A DNA stretch of 64,000 nt, from positions 62,001-126,000 of the forward strand of contig SHNF01000009.1 in the NCBI GenBank assembly GCA_004295085.1, given 5' to 3'. This stretch comes from Planctomycetota bacterium (GTDB lineage Bacteria; Planctomycetota; UBA1135). Every line of letters begins with the position of its first letter. Position 1 is the stretch's first letter. The translations under genes and the position numbers were made by a program. Positions 53,824-64,000 of the stretch are shown here, piece by piece. The notes beneath the pieces are model-generated. The model did no database searches. It was not told where the DNA came from and saw only the letters and a list, made by a program, of their open reading frames with translations.

Positions 53824-54480
53824 GTGGACGCCGTCCTGAAAGTCTTGGCCGAGCACGCCGGGATATCGGCGTTCCTGCTGCTGGCGGCCTGCGGCCTGGG
53901 CCTGCCCCCCTGGTCCGAGGAGGTCGTGCTGCTCGGCACGGGTTACTTCGTGGCCGCGGATTCGATCTCCTTCCTGGCGGGCTGCCTGTGGTGCAGCGCC
54001 GGGCTCCTGGCCGGCGATTCGCTGGTCTGGTGGATGGGCAAGACCCTGGGCCACCGGGTGTATCGAGTCCCTCTGTTGCGCCGGCACATGAGCCCGAAGC
54101 GGCAGGCGCGGCTGCGGCGGCTGTTCCTCCGGCACGGGAAGAAGGCGGTGTTCGTGGCGCGCTTCGTGCCGGGCTACCGGATGGCCGCCTACTTCATGTC
54201 CGGGAACCTGGGCATGCGGTACTGGAAGTTCCTGGTTCTGGACCTGATCGGGATCCTGATCACGGTCCCTCCCTCGATCTTTCTGGGCCGCCTGTTCGCC
54301 GAGAACCTGGACGCCGCAGGGGTGCTGCTGCGCCGCTTCCAGATCCCCCTCGCGGTGGTGGCCGGCGGGGTGCTGGGACTGGTGCTGTGGCGCTCCTTGC
54401 TGCGCCGGCGGCAACGGTTGGAAACCCTGCGCCGGCAACGAGCTGAGCGCGGGCGCTGCCCTTCCGAAATGAGTCGCTAG
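53824..54480 (+). CDS. DedA-family (VTT domain) membrane protein
   Basis: 218 residues from GTG 53824. DedA proteins are probably lipid carriers or scramblases of the inner membrane needed for envelope homeostasis. Motifs are EEVVLLGTGYFVAADS, AGDSLVWWMGKTLGHRV, RHGKKAVFVARFVPGYRM and a following YFMSGNLGMRYWKFL. The helices match the re-entrant VTT fold. A longer frame from TTG 53692 runs through Arg-rich sequence and was rejected. It is followed by the pyrophosphatase gene. Confidence 0.85.
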   Translation: MDAVLKVLAEHAGISAFLLLAACGLGLPPWSEEVVLLGTGYFVAADSISFLAGCLWCSAGLLAGDSLVWWMGKTLGHRVYRVPLLRRHMSPKRQARLRRLFLRHGKKAVFVARFVPGYRMAAYFMSGNLGMRYWKFLVLDLIGILITVPPSIFLGRLFAENLDAAGVLLRRFQIPLAVVAGGVLGLVLWRSLLRRRQRLETLRRQRAERGRCPSEMSR

Positions 54481-54496
54481 GGGACCCGGCTACGGC

Positions 54497-54502
54497 TAGA
54501 AT
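54497..54502 (+). promoter_or_regulatory. Putative -10 box of the pyrophosphatase gene
   Basis: TAGAAT in GGCTAGAAT, the same context as the box of the dehydrogenase gene. It lies 11 nt before a TTG (54514) and 65 nt before the preferred ATG (54568). Confidence 0.4.
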
Positions 54503-54567
54503 TCCGCCCCTCATTGGCCGCCTTCTGCCGGAATCGGGCGGCCGGCCCCCCACCCCATCGAATTCGG

Positions 54568-56666
<2,099 letters not shown>

Positions 56667-56670
<4 letters not shown>

Positions 56671-57065
56671 GCAAGGTCCCGAAGAAGCCGGCGAAGTCCC
56701 GCTCCCAGGAGCTTGCGGAGCTGCTGGCCCGCACGGCGCACGCGCAGCGCGGCGAGCACATCCGCGTGCTGGCGGTCGGCCCGCTGGTGTACATCACCGA
56801 CTTCTTCGTGCTGGTCACCACGAAGTCCGCCCGCCAGACCCGGGCCATGGCGGATGCCTTGAACGCGGCCGCGAAGGAGCACGGCTTCCACAAGGGGCGC
56901 GTGGAGGGCCAGTACCAATCGCCCTGGCTGCTGGCCGACTTCGGCATGGTGGTAGTGCACGTGCTGACCGACGAGGCGCGGGGCTTCTACGCCCTGGACC
57001 AGCTGTGGGCCGACGCCGAGGAGATCGACCTGGAATTCGGCGCCGCTGACGGCAGCGGTTCCTAA
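56667..57065 (+). CDS. rsfS: Ribosomal silencing factor RsfS
   Basis: 132 residues. RsfS binds ribosomal protein uL14 and blocks 30S-50S joining under nutrient limitation. Family motifs: [43 protein letters not shown] and [21 protein letters not shown] with the terminal LW. No ATG, GTG or TTG precedes the conserved N-terminus; the first would be a GTG inside strand 1. CTG 56667 overlaps the pyrophosphatase stop as CTGA and is the most likely start. The usual nadD partner is not nearby. Confidence 0.87.
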
Positions 57066-57090
57066 GCTTCGGAATCCAGCTGGAGTCGCC

Positions 57091-58413
57091 GTGGAGAGCC
57101 CGCCGCTCTGGAGCATCACCCCGTTCCTGTGCCTGCTGCTCGGCATCGCCCTGCTGCCGCTCGTGGCAGGCCACTGGTGGGAGCGCAACCGCAACAAGGC
57201 CTGGTTCAGCGCCGCCCTGGCGCTGCCATTCGCCGCCTGGATGCTGCTGGCTCACGGCGCCGGAGGCTGGCGCCACCTGCAGCACGCGCTGCTCGACTAC
57301 GTCTCGTACATCTCGCTCCTCGGCTCGCTGTTCGTCATCGCCGGCGGGATCCACATCCGGGGCTCGCTGTCCGGCACGCCGCTCGCCAATTCCGCCCTGC
57401 TCGGCGTCGGCGCGATCCTGGCCAACTTCATCGGCACTACCGGAGCCTCCATGGTGCTGATCCGCCCGCTCCTGCGCGCCAACGCGCACCGCCGGCGGCG
57501 GGTCCACCTGGTGCTCTTCTTCATCTTCGTCGTCAGCAACAGCGGCGGCCTGCTGACCCCCCTGGCCGACCCGCCCCTGTTCCTGGGCTTCCTCAAGGGC
57601 GTGCCATTCGACTGGACCTTGCGCCTGTGGCCGCACTGGCTGCTGGTGAACGGGGCCGTGCTCGTGCTGTTCAACCTCGTGGACCAGCACCTGCTCAACC
57701 GGGAGGAGGCGGGGGACCGGCGGCCGCTGCTGGAAGACCTGATGCGGCACCAGCGGCTGCGCGTGGACGGAGCGTGGAACCTCCTGTTCCTGGCCGGGGT
57801 GATCCTGGTGATCCTGGGGAAGGGCTATGGCTGGTTCCGCGGCGGGCACAGCTGGCCCTTCGGCGTCCAGGAAGGCCTGATGCTGGGCCTGGCGGTCGCG
57901 GGCTATTTCACCACGCCGGGCGCGCTGCGCGCCGCCAATCGCTTCACGTTCCATCCCCTCGTCGAGGTCGCGGTCCTGTTCGCGGGGATCTTCGTGACCA
58001 TGACGGTGCCGCTGCAGATCCTCAACGAGCGCGGAGCCGGGCTCGGCTTGACGCAGCCCTGGGAGATCTTCTGGGCCACCGGCGCCCTGTCCAGCTTCCT
58101 GGACAACGCCCCGACCTATCTCGCGTTCGGCGCCGCCGCGGCGGGACGCCTCGGGATCTCTTCCGACAGCGAGCGCTACCTGGGCCAGCTCCTGGAGACC
58201 GGACCGCAGGGGGCGGAGTGGCTCGCGGCGATCTCCTGCGGCGCCGTGATGATGGGAGCGCTGACTTACATCGGCAACGGACCCAACTTCATGGTCAAGG
58301 CCATCGCCGAGGAGAACGGCATCCGCATGCCCAGCTTCTTCGGCTACATGCTGTACGCGTGCGCGATCCTGGTTCCCGTTTTCGTCCTGGTCACGCTCGT
58401 CTTCTTCCGCTAG
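57091..58413 (+). CDS. Ion-transporter superfamily (NhaD/CitMHS-like) carrier, probable Na+/H+ antiporter
   Basis: 440 residues from GTG 57091. About 11-12 hydrophobic segments are visible; FIGTTGASMVLIRPLLRANA and VVSNSGGLLTPLADPPLFLGFLKG are the signature of the UIT/NhaD-like antiporters. A second repeat (SSFLDNAPTYLAFGA, ALTYIGNGPNFMVKAIAEE) supplies the other re-entrant loop. It probably exchanges Na+ for protons at the inner membrane. It is 25 bases after rsfS and on the same strand as the pyrophosphatase, so ion balance could be coordinated. Its end overlaps the convergent phosphatase gene by 4 bases. Confidence 0.85.
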   Translation: MESPPLWSITPFLCLLLGIALLPLVAGHWWERNRNKAWFSAALALPFAAWMLLAHGAGGWRHLQHALLDYVSYISLLGSLFVIAGGIHIRGSLSGTPLANSALLGVGAILANFIGTTGASMVLIRPLLRANAHRRRRVHLVLFFIFVVSNSGGLLTPLADPPLFLGFLKGVPFDWTLRLWPHWLLVNGAVLVLFNLVDQHLLNREEAGDRRPLLEDLMRHQRLRVDGAWNLLFLAGVILVILGKGYGWFRGGHSWPFGVQEGLMLGLAVAGYFTTPGALRAANRFTFHPLVEVAVLFAGIFVTMTVPLQILNERGAGLGLTQPWEIFWATGALSSFLDNAPTYLAFGAAAAGRLGISSDSERYLGQLLETGPQGAEWLAAISCGAVMMGALTYIGNGPNFMVKAIAEENGIRMPSFFGYMLYACAILVPVFVLVTLVFFR

Positions 58414-59342
58414 ACCAGCACCAGCTCGCGCTCGGGCAGGCGCAGGGCCGCCAGGGCGGCCACGGTCTCCGCGCCGCCGCGCTCCACGCTCTCCGCCAGC
58501 CGGTGGCCGTTGCTGTAGTCGATGCACCAGGCGGTGCCGCGCGGCCCCAGGGCGCCGCACGGGGAGGAGCCATCGAACAGGTATGGCCGCCGGCTCAGAC
58601 GCCGCTGCGGATCGCGCGAGCGCCAGTAGTGGCCGAACACGACCACGGCGGCATCCTCGTACTGTTCCCACCAGCGCACGCGTTCGGCCAGCCGGCTGCG
58701 CCCATCCGCCTCGAAGGCCGCGTCCGCGGCCCGCTCCAGGCCCGACGTCAGGACCTGGACCGGGTTCTGGTTCTGGAGCGCCAGCTCCCGCTCGAGCGCG
58801 CCGGCCGGCTCCTGCGGCGGCCGGGAGCGTCGGATCTCGCGCAGCCTGCGTTCGTGGACGGCCAGCACATCGTCCTCCGCGCGCACGGATTCCACGGACT
58901 CCGGGTGCCAGCAGGCGTGGACCACGCGGGCGTCCTCGCGCTCCAGGGCCAGGGGGAGGCCGCGGAAGAAGGCCAGCAGCTCGCGGCGCTCGGCTGCGCC
59001 GGCCAGGCGCTGGCGGAGCGGACGGCCGTCGCGGTACAGCTGCGCCTCACCGTAGAACCACTCGTTGCCCGGCCGCCTCTTGCCGAGAATCAGGTTCAGC
59101 TCGTGGTTGCCGAGGATGGCCTGGGCCCGGCCGCGCTGCATCAGCTCCCGCACGAAGCGGCACACGGTCACGCTGTCGGGCCCGCGGTCCACCAGGTCGC
59201 CCACGAACACCAGACGCCGGCCGTGCGCGTGCGCGCCGTCGCTCTCGTAGCCCAGGCGCTGCAGGAGCCGTCCCAGGCCCTCCCAGTCGCCGTGCACGTC
59301 GCCGACGACGTCCACCGGCCCTTCGAACAGGGGCTGGATCAT
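58410..59342 (-). CDS. Metallophosphoesterase (calcineurin-like, diadenosine-tetraphosphatase-type)
   Basis: 310 residues. The PPP/calcineurin signature is complete: GDVHG (D and H), GDLVDRGPDS, GNHE (AILGNHELN), a His at VVHACWH, and GHYWR near the end. Small bacterial enzymes of this type hydrolyse phosphoserine/threonine proteins or dinucleoside polyphosphates. No further domain is seen, though an insert of about 60 residues separates GNHE and VVHACWH. ATG 59342 follows the terminator of the porin gene; a CTTAAT element lies 7 nt upstream. Confidence 0.87.
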   Translation of the reverse strand: MIQPLFEGPVDVVGDVHGDWEGLGRLLQRLGYESDGAHAHGRRLVFVGDLVDRGPDSVTVCRFVRELMQRGRAQAILGNHELNLILGKRRPGNEWFYGEAQLYRDGRPLRQRLAGAAERRELLAFFRGLPLALEREDARVVHACWHPESVESVRAEDDVLAVHERRLREIRRSRPPQEPAGALERELALQNQNPVQVLTSGLERAADAAFEADGRSRLAERVRWWEQYEDAAVVVFGHYWRSRDPQRRLSRRPYLFDGSSPCGALGPRGTAWCIDYSNGHRLAESVERGGAETVAALAALRLPERELVLV

Positions 59343-59350
59343 GCTGGCGA

Positions 59351-59389
59351 TTAAGCAAGAACCGGGACGGTCCTTGCGGACCGTCCCGG
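59351..59389 (-). terminator. Intrinsic terminator of the porin gene
   Basis: CCGGGACGGTCC and GGACCGTCCCGG form a perfect 12-bp stem with a 4-base loop (59362-59389). On the minus strand it is followed by TTCTTGCTT. It lies 22 bases after the porin stop and before the metallophosphoesterase start. Confidence 0.8.
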
Positions 59390-59411
59390 CGGAAGCGCAA
59401 CTACTTCAGCC

Positions 59412-60764
59412 TCAGAAGGGCAGGCCCAAGGTGGCGTACACGACGTAGGCGTTCGGGTCGGACCCGCTGACGTCCACGAGTGCCCAGCCGAGCCACAAGG
59501 CCATTTCGTTGTGGAAGGTGTGGCTCACCGACAAGTCGATTTCCTCCGCGTCCGTGTTGAAGGCGTTCGACTCGTCGTTGTCGTTGAAGTGGATGTAGGC
59601 GATGCGGGCTTCCCACTCTGCAGCCGGGGTCAGGGCAAGGGCACCCTGGTAGGTGTCCGCCTCGCCACCCCACACGCCCGGGCGGCCCGAGCGGTTCTGC
59701 AGGTCGAAGATGCCGGCCGTGTTGTGGTACACCGGGTCCAGTGCCACGCCGGCCTTGTCGGCCGCGGCGGCGCCAACCTCGATGCGCGGGTCGATGTTGC
59801 CCGGGACATCCTGGATCCACTCGCCCAGGCGGATGCCCAGGTCCACGGCCCAGCCGGTGTAGGAGCTGATCTCCGGATCCCTCTGCCGGTCGCTGTCCAC
59901 CCACACCAGTTCCACATCGTAGTCCACCGCGCTGATCGCGCCCGTGACCTGGCCGCCGAACCAGTTCTTCGTGCCCGTGGCGGCGTCCTGGGTGGTCATG
60001 CGCAGGATGTAGGGCTTGATGTTGATGGTCCCCAGCGCCTCGACGGCGTCCGTGGAGTAGTTGACGGCGGCCCCGAACACGTCGGTGTCACCCACCGGGC
60101 CGAAGCGGCCGTTCACGCCGCCCAGGTTGAACGCGTCCGTGATCATCCACAGGTTCAGGTTCCAGCCGTACAGCGGGTGGCTGTACCAGGCGCCGGAGTA
60201 CGAGCTCGGATTCTGATCCCAGTCGTCCGTGCCGATGATCCGGCCCGAGCCGAGCGTGTAGTACCTGCGACCGAACGTCCACTCTTCCTCGTCGAAGATG
60301 ATGCTCTTGCCGGAGAACCAGGCCTGGCTGATGGAGCCGGTGTCCAGGTTCGACGTCTCGTTTGTGGCCGCGTTGGGCCCGGCGCCGGTGGCGTTGCCCC
60401 AGTTCTCGCTTGCGATCAACTGGACGAACGCGCTGGCGTGCTCATTGACGTCGAACGCGGCGTGCATGCGCATGCGGGCGTCCACGTTCTTCCGGTCCGG
60501 CGAGCCGTCCACCGCCGGAGTGGAGGTCGTAGCGGCAGCGCCAATCTCGTTCAGCCAGGTGTTGCGCACGCGGATGTCACCGCCGAACTGCAGGCTGGAC
60601 GAAGCGTTGGCCGAGACGTTGTTGGCTGCGCCCTGGGGAGCGACCAGCCCTCGATTGAGATCCGCCAGGGCCCGCTCCAGGTCACCGCCCGGCTCTTGGG
60701 CGGCGGCCTGGCCGGCCGTGGCGATGGCAGCCAAGACTGCCAGATGGAACAAGCGGACCTTCAT
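59412..60764 (-). CDS. Outer-membrane porin, alginate-export-like beta-barrel
   Basis: 450 residues from ATG 60764, signal peptide 1-22. A 40-residue linker leads into a barrel that begins LQFGGDIRVRNTW and ends with ALVDVSGSDPNAYVVYATLGLPF; the aromatic final residue is typical for insertion by BamA. Alternating strands (RMRMHAAFDVNEHASAFVQLI, WTFGRRYYTLGSGRII) match the alginate-export/OprD-like barrel group. Unlike most genes here it has a perfect AGGAGG six bases before the ATG, a large promoter spacer and a strong terminator, so it is probably highly expressed. Solute unknown. Confidence 0.82.
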   Translation of the reverse strand: MKVRLFHLAVLAAIATAGQAAAQEPGGDLERALADLNRGLVAPQGAANNVSANASSSLQFGGDIRVRNTWLNEIGAAATTSTPAVDGSPDRKNVDARMRMHAAFDVNEHASAFVQLIASENWGNATGAGPNAATNETSNLDTGSISQAWFSGKSIIFDEEEWTFGRRYYTLGSGRIIGTDDWDQNPSSYSGAWYSHPLYGWNLNLWMITDAFNLGGVNGRFGPVGDTDVFGAAVNYSTDAVEALGTINIKPYILRMTTQDAATGTKNWFGGQVTGAISAVDYDVELVWVDSDRQRDPEISSYTGWAVDLGIRLGEWIQDVPGNIDPRIEVGAAAADKAGVALDPVYHNTAGIFDLQNRSGRPGVWGGEADTYQGALALTPAAEWEARIAYIHFNDNDESNAFNTDAEEIDLSVSHTFHNEMALWLGWALVDVSGSDPNAYVVYATLGLPF

Positions 60765-60770
60765 GTAGTT

Positions 60771-60776
60771 CCTCCT
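60771..60776 (-). promoter_or_regulatory. Perfect Shine-Dalgarno site of the porin gene
   Basis: AGGAGG on the minus strand, six bases before ATG 60764. This shows that the host uses anti-SD pairing for some genes despite many SD-less starts. Confidence 0.85.
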
Positions 60777-60897
60777 AAGGGACCCTCTTGAGACTGTTCC
60801 CGCCGTTCGGCGGGCCATCGCGGCCTGGGTTGCGGCCAGGGGCTCCGCGCATGGGCGAATGACCATTTCCGAGGCCAAGGGGGGCCTGCGGAAAACG

Positions 60898-60912
60898 GCC
60901 AAACAGTTTGGC
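60898..60912. promoter_or_regulatory. Operator-like palindrome
   Basis: GCCAAAC, one central base, GTTTGGC: a perfect 7+1+7 inverted repeat of the size bound by dimeric repressors. It lies 134 bases upstream of the porin start and 283 upstream of the glycosyltransferase start. No regulator gene is adjacent. Confidence 0.4.
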
Positions 60913-61142
60913 GTCGCGCGCCGGCTCGACAAGCCCTTTGAGGAAACGGCTTGCCGGTACGGAGAGCGCGCCTGCCATACGTCGGATCGGCAGTCGACCA
61001 TAGGGATTTGCTCAAAATTCAAGAAAACTCCCGGCGGCTGCCAAATGGCGACGCAAATCCTTTGGAATCCAGCGTTTGCGCGTGCGCTCCGGCCGCACGC
61101 GGGCACCGGCTCTGCTAGATTAGCGGCCGGGAAAACTGCGGC

Positions 61143-61170
61143 TTGACGCCGTAACCCGTTTTCCTCAAAT
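61143..61170 (+). promoter_or_regulatory. Possible promoter of the second glycosyltransferase cluster
   Basis: TTGACG (61143-61148), a 16-base spacer, then TCAAAT (61165-61170). The start codon GTG 61195 is 25 bases further. Match to the sigma-70 type consensus is moderate. Confidence 0.3.
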
Positions 61171-61194
61171 GATTTAGGCCAGCATGACCCGGGC

Positions 61195-62337
61195 GTGATC
61201 GTCCTGCACCTCCACGACGCTCCCCACATCCTTGGCGGAGCCACGGCGTACCTGCGCCAACTCATTCCCGAGATGGCAGCCCGGGGCTGCCGATCCGCCC
61301 TCTTTTCCCTGGATCAGCCTGGCACCGGCCTCGCCCCGCAGGTCGGACATTTCAACTATTCCTGGCCCCGGTCGCCCTGGCGGCGGCGCCGGGACTTCCA
61401 TCACTTCCATGCACCCCTGGCGCAGGCGATCGAGGCATTCGCGCGTGAGCTGCGGCCCGATCTGGTGCACGTCCAGAACCTGACAGCGTTTCGCAGCACC
61501 GTCTTCCCGACCCTCGCGCGTCTGGGGGTCCCGGTCGTGATGACGGTGCATGACTTCACGCTGTTGGACCCCAATCCAGCGCGCCTGGAGCGCCGCGGCG
61601 TGACTGGCGTCTTCAAGCGGTTCCTGGATCGCCGCTCCTTGGAGCGCTCCAGGCGCGAGGTCTTCCAGTCAGTGAGCTTGTTTCTGTGTCCGACCGTCAC
61701 GCTGCGCGACGCAGTCGGATTTCCACCCGGCAAGGCGCGGCTGTTGCGCCTGCCCATCACGCTGGCGGCCGCCCCCGCACTGCCTCCGCCGCCCTTGCGC
61801 CTGTTCTTCGCAGGCACCCTGTATCGGTCCAAGGGCGTGGATGTCCTCCTTCAGGCTTTGGCACAAGGCATGGGGCATGTAGCAAGGGCCAACCTCGAAG
61901 TCGCCGGCGCCGGCGATCAGGAGGCCGAGCTCCAGTCGCTCGCACAGCGTCTGGGCTTGCGGGATCGGGTTCGCTTCCTGGGCCAGCTCGATGCGGACGC
62001 CATGGACGCGGCGTATCGGCGCGCAAACCTGCAGGTCCTGCCTTCCCGCGTGCCGGAGAACTCGCCTCTCACAGTGCTGGAGGCCGGGGCGCGCGGGCGA
62101 GCCTCGGTAGCCAGCCACTCCGGGGGCGTTCCGGAACTGCTCGCTCCGCCCGAGCGCGGCTGGACATTCGCCAGCGGGGACGCGACCGCCTTGGCCGCCG
62201 TCCTGGAGCAAGCCGCCAGCCGGCCGGAAGAGCTGGCGGCGCGCGGCGCGCGCATGCGCGAGTGGGTGGCCGCCAACTTCGACCCGCAGGCTCACTGGGA
62301 CGCGCTCGCCGCTCTCTACCAGGAGCTCGCCGGATGA
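61195..62337 (+). CDS. Family-4-type glycosyltransferase
   Basis: 380 residues from GTG 61195. GT-B fold: HILGGATAYLRQLIPEMAARG is the N-terminal glycine loop, and VVMTVHDFTLLDPNPA is the typical acceptor-side helix. The donor domain has LFFAGTLYRSKGVDVLLQAL and PSRVPENSPLTVLEAGARGRA, with the E-x7-E motif (here E-N-S-P-L-T-V-L-E). Its stop overlaps the next gene as ATGA. First gene of a second glycan cluster that continues past the window. Confidence 0.88.
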   Translation: MIVLHLHDAPHILGGATAYLRQLIPEMAARGCRSALFSLDQPGTGLAPQVGHFNYSWPRSPWRRRRDFHHFHAPLAQAIEAFARELRPDLVHVQNLTAFRSTVFPTLARLGVPVVMTVHDFTLLDPNPARLERRGVTGVFKRFLDRRSLERSRREVFQSVSLFLCPTVTLRDAVGFPPGKARLLRLPITLAAAPALPPPPLRLFFAGTLYRSKGVDVLLQALAQGMGHVARANLEVAGAGDQEAELQSLAQRLGLRDRVRFLGQLDADAMDAAYRRANLQVLPSRVPENSPLTVLEAGARGRASVASHSGGVPELLAPPERGWTFASGDATALAAVLEQAASRPEELAARGARMREWVAANFDPQAHWDALAALYQELAG

Positions 62338-63488
62338 GGGTCCTCCTGGAAGGCTTCAAGCTGGCCCGCGGCCACGACACCGGCGGCGTGGACTCGTACT
62401 GGCGCAACCTGGTGCCGGCGTTGCTGCGCACCGCGCCCGCGGACTGCCGCTACACCCTGCTCAGCGCGTTCCTGCACCCGCGCCGGGCGGCCGAGCTGCA
62501 GACGCACCGGCGGACCGGGGCCACCATCCGCCACTGGTGGGCGTCTCCGGACTGGCTCGGGAGCGCCGGGCGCGCGGGCGTGCCCATCGAATGGCTTGGG
62601 GGGCCGCACGACCTGGTGCACGCCGTGGAGCCGGTATGGCCGTTCCAGGGCCGCTCGCGGCTGGTGGTGACCCTGCACGACCTCATGTACCACCATCAGC
62701 CGCAGTACCTGGATCCGCGCTGGGCCGCCCGGCTGGAGAAGGGCACGGAAGCCCTGAGCGCACGGGCCAGCTACTGGATCTGCGTCAGCGAGCACACGCG
62801 CCGGGACCTGGTGACCGAGTTCGGCGTGCCCGTGGGCCGCACCACGGTCGTTTACCACGGAGTGGATCCACGCTTCGCGCGCGCCGCCGAGGAGCCCGGG
62901 ACTCAGGAGCAGGTGCGGGCGCGGCACCAGCTCCTGGACAGACCTTACTTCCTGTTCCTGGGCTCCGTGGAGCCGAAGAAGAACCTGGACATGCTGCTGC
63001 GGGCCTTCGGCCGCGCCCTCGGCCGCGGATTGGAAGCCGATCTGGCCGTGGCCGGCCGCGCCGGCTGGCAGTCCGCGTCGGTGCGGGCGGCGGCGGAAGC
63101 GCTGCCGATCCTGGCGCGGCGCGTGCGCTTCCTCGGCTTCGTGCCGCAGGACGATCTCCCGTTCCTGGTGGCGGGCGCCCGCGCCTTGGTGCTGCCCTCG
63201 CGCTACGAGGGCTTCGGCATGCCGGTGCTCGAGGCCATGGCGGCGGGCGCGCCGGTCCTGTGCAGCAACCGCGGCGCGCTGCCGGAGGTCGCGGGGGGCG
63301 CCGCCCGCATCTTCGACGCCGACGACGAGGACGGGCTGGCGGAGCTGCTGGCGCAGGTGGATGCCGACGCGCTCCTGCGCGACAATCTGCGCGCGGCCGG
63401 GCGCACCCGGGCGCTTCCCTACACCTGGGAGCGCTGCGCGCACGCCACCCTCGCCGCGTACCGCCAAGCGCTGGAGCTGCCGCGATGA
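62334..63488 (+). CDS. Family-4-type glycosyltransferase
   Basis: 384 residues from ATG 62334. GHDTGGVDSYWRNLVPALL is the N-terminal loop; VVTLHDLMYHHQPQYLDPRW and ICVSEHTRRDLV mark the middle. The donor domain has FLFLGSVEPKKNLDMLLRAF and PSRYEGFGMPVLEAMAAGAPV with the E-x7-E motif. The protein resembles the one at 49744-50856, so the two clusters may share an origin. ATGA overlaps on both sides make this a tightly coupled operon. Confidence 0.92.
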   Translation: MRVLLEGFKLARGHDTGGVDSYWRNLVPALLRTAPADCRYTLLSAFLHPRRAAELQTHRRTGATIRHWWASPDWLGSAGRAGVPIEWLGGPHDLVHAVEPVWPFQGRSRLVVTLHDLMYHHQPQYLDPRWAARLEKGTEALSARASYWICVSEHTRRDLVTEFGVPVGRTTVVYHGVDPRFARAAEEPGTQEQVRARHQLLDRPYFLFLGSVEPKKNLDMLLRAFGRALGRGLEADLAVAGRAGWQSASVRAAAEALPILARRVRFLGFVPQDDLPFLVAGARALVLPSRYEGFGMPVLEAMAAGAPVLCSNRGALPEVAGGAARIFDADDEDGLAELLAQVDADALLRDNLRAAGRTRALPYTWERCAHATLAAYRQALELPR

Positions 63489-64000
63489 GCCGCCGCATCG
63501 TCTTCGACGCCACCGCGCTGGCGCTGCAGGGCTACACCAAGGGAGGCGCGTACCGCTACGGCATGGAGCTGCTGCGCCGCCTTCCCGGAGCGCTGCCGGC
63601 GGACTGGAAGCTGGACTTGTACTTCAATTTCTTCCGCAAGGAGCACGTGCCGCGCATGCACGAGACCATGGAGAAGACCGGGGTGCGCGCCCACCGCTGC
63701 TCGCGCGTGCATCCGCGGCTCCTGCGGGCCGTGCATGCGCCCGCGGAATGGACCGCCGGCGCCTGCGACCTGTTCCATGGACCTTTCGACCGCGTGCCGC
63801 GCACGCGCAAGGCGGCGCGCGTGGTCACGATCCATGACCTCGCGTTCCTGCGCGCGCCCGAGGGACTGCCGGCGCAGTGGATCCGCGAGCTGCGCGCCAC
63901 GGTGCCGGCGTCGGCGCGTCGCGCGCACCGCGTGCTCACGGTCTCGGAGTTCTCGCGCCGTGACATCGTCGAGCGGCTGCAGATTCCCGCGGAGCGCGTG
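63485..64000 (+). CDS. Glycosyltransferase (partial, runs off the window)
   Basis: The first 172 residues of a GT-B protein from ATG 63485, overlapping the previous stop as ATGA. YTKGGAYRYGMELLRRLP is the N-terminal glycine loop, VVTIHDLAFLRAP the acceptor-side helix and VLTVSEFSRRDIVERL the start of the linker to the donor domain, which lies outside. Most similar in layout to the two preceding genes. Confidence 0.85.
   Translation, partial: MSRRIVFDATALALQGYTKGGAYRYGMELLRRLPGALPADWKLDLYFNFFRKEHVPRMHETMEKTGVRAHRCSRVHPRLLRAVHAPAEWTAGACDLFHGPFDRVPRTRKAARVVTIHDLAFLRAPEGLPAQWIRELRATVPASARRAHRVLTVSEFSRRDIVERLQIPAERV

Larger units (their letters stand above)
60765..61194. other. 430-base divergent regulatory spacer
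   Basis: No gene is seen between the porin and the second glycosyltransferase cluster. It is less GC-rich than the flanks near 60890-61090. It contains the porin Shine-Dalgarno site, a palindrome at 60898-60912 and, at 61143-61170, TTGACG followed 16 bases later by TCAAAT, a possible promoter of the plus-strand cluster. No minus-strand promoter could be fixed. Confidence 0.5.

Overview
The window is very GC-rich (roughly 70 % by eye), gene-dense bacterial DNA with 61 supported protein-coding genes (two cut by the window ends) and one tRNA. Envelope genes (TonB-dependent receptor, porin, lipoproteins) show an outer membrane. Many secreted proteins have FG-GAP, parallel beta-helix, carboxypeptidase-regulatory or low-complexity domains of a style common in Planctomycetota. 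With a K+-type membrane pyrophosphatase, an ECF sigma factor and mostly Shine-Dalgarno-free starts, this suggests an uncultivated planctomycete or a similar deep lineage. That assignment is an inference; there is no rRNA here.

Layout. 1-9.7 kb: end of a Cys-rich protein, tRNA-Gly, a tightly overlapping uvrD-pgpA-phosphatase-mazG operon on the minus strand, acpS, two TPR proteins around an ECF sigma factor, an XdhC-like protein. 9.8-21.4 kb: the largest coherent unit, a minus-strand TonB transport locus: DUF3450, long ExbB, ExbD, TonB and TPR genes, followed by a secreted beta-helix protein, a TPR lipoprotein and a 1000-residue TonB-dependent receptor. 21.6-34.2 kb: housekeeping and envelope genes (DUF523, patatin, cobalamin adenosyltransferase, peroxiredoxin, purine nucleoside phosphorylase, DUF4097 lipoprotein, a terpene-cyclase-fold/HlyD-like pair, a transglutaminase lipoprotein, secreted proteins). 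34.3-40.2 kb: hutU and hutH, separated by a HepT/MntA toxin-antitoxin module of lower GC and a secreted FG-GAP protein. 40.2-46.9 kb: two membrane-anchored carboxypeptidase-regulatory proteins around a CDF transporter and an isocitrate/isopropylmalate-dehydrogenase homologue, then a second FG-GAP protein. 46.9-51.9 kb: flippase plus three glycosyltransferases, interrupted by a 500-base structured non-coding stretch. 51.9-60.8 kb: FHA and glutaredoxin-like proteins, DedA, pyrophosphatase, RsfS, a Na+/H+ antiporter-like carrier, a metallophosphatase and a porin. 61.2-64 kb: a second glycosyltransferase operon running off the end.

Expression signals. Many first genes have a TANNNT-like hexamer only 7-12 nt before the start codon and no Shine-Dalgarno sequence, which points to leaderless mRNAs. 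Inside operons, 4-base ATGA/GTGA overlaps are the rule, and two genes appear to start at CTG in a CTGA overlap. Clear intrinsic terminators follow the second FG-GAP gene, the 49.3-49.6 kb structured region and the porin.

How the genes work together. The TonB locus should power import of an unidentified ligand through the receptor. The two sugar clusters should build and export a surface polysaccharide. The hut genes start histidine breakdown, but hutI and later genes are not here. No CRISPR array, insertion sequence, prophage or plasmid origin was seen.
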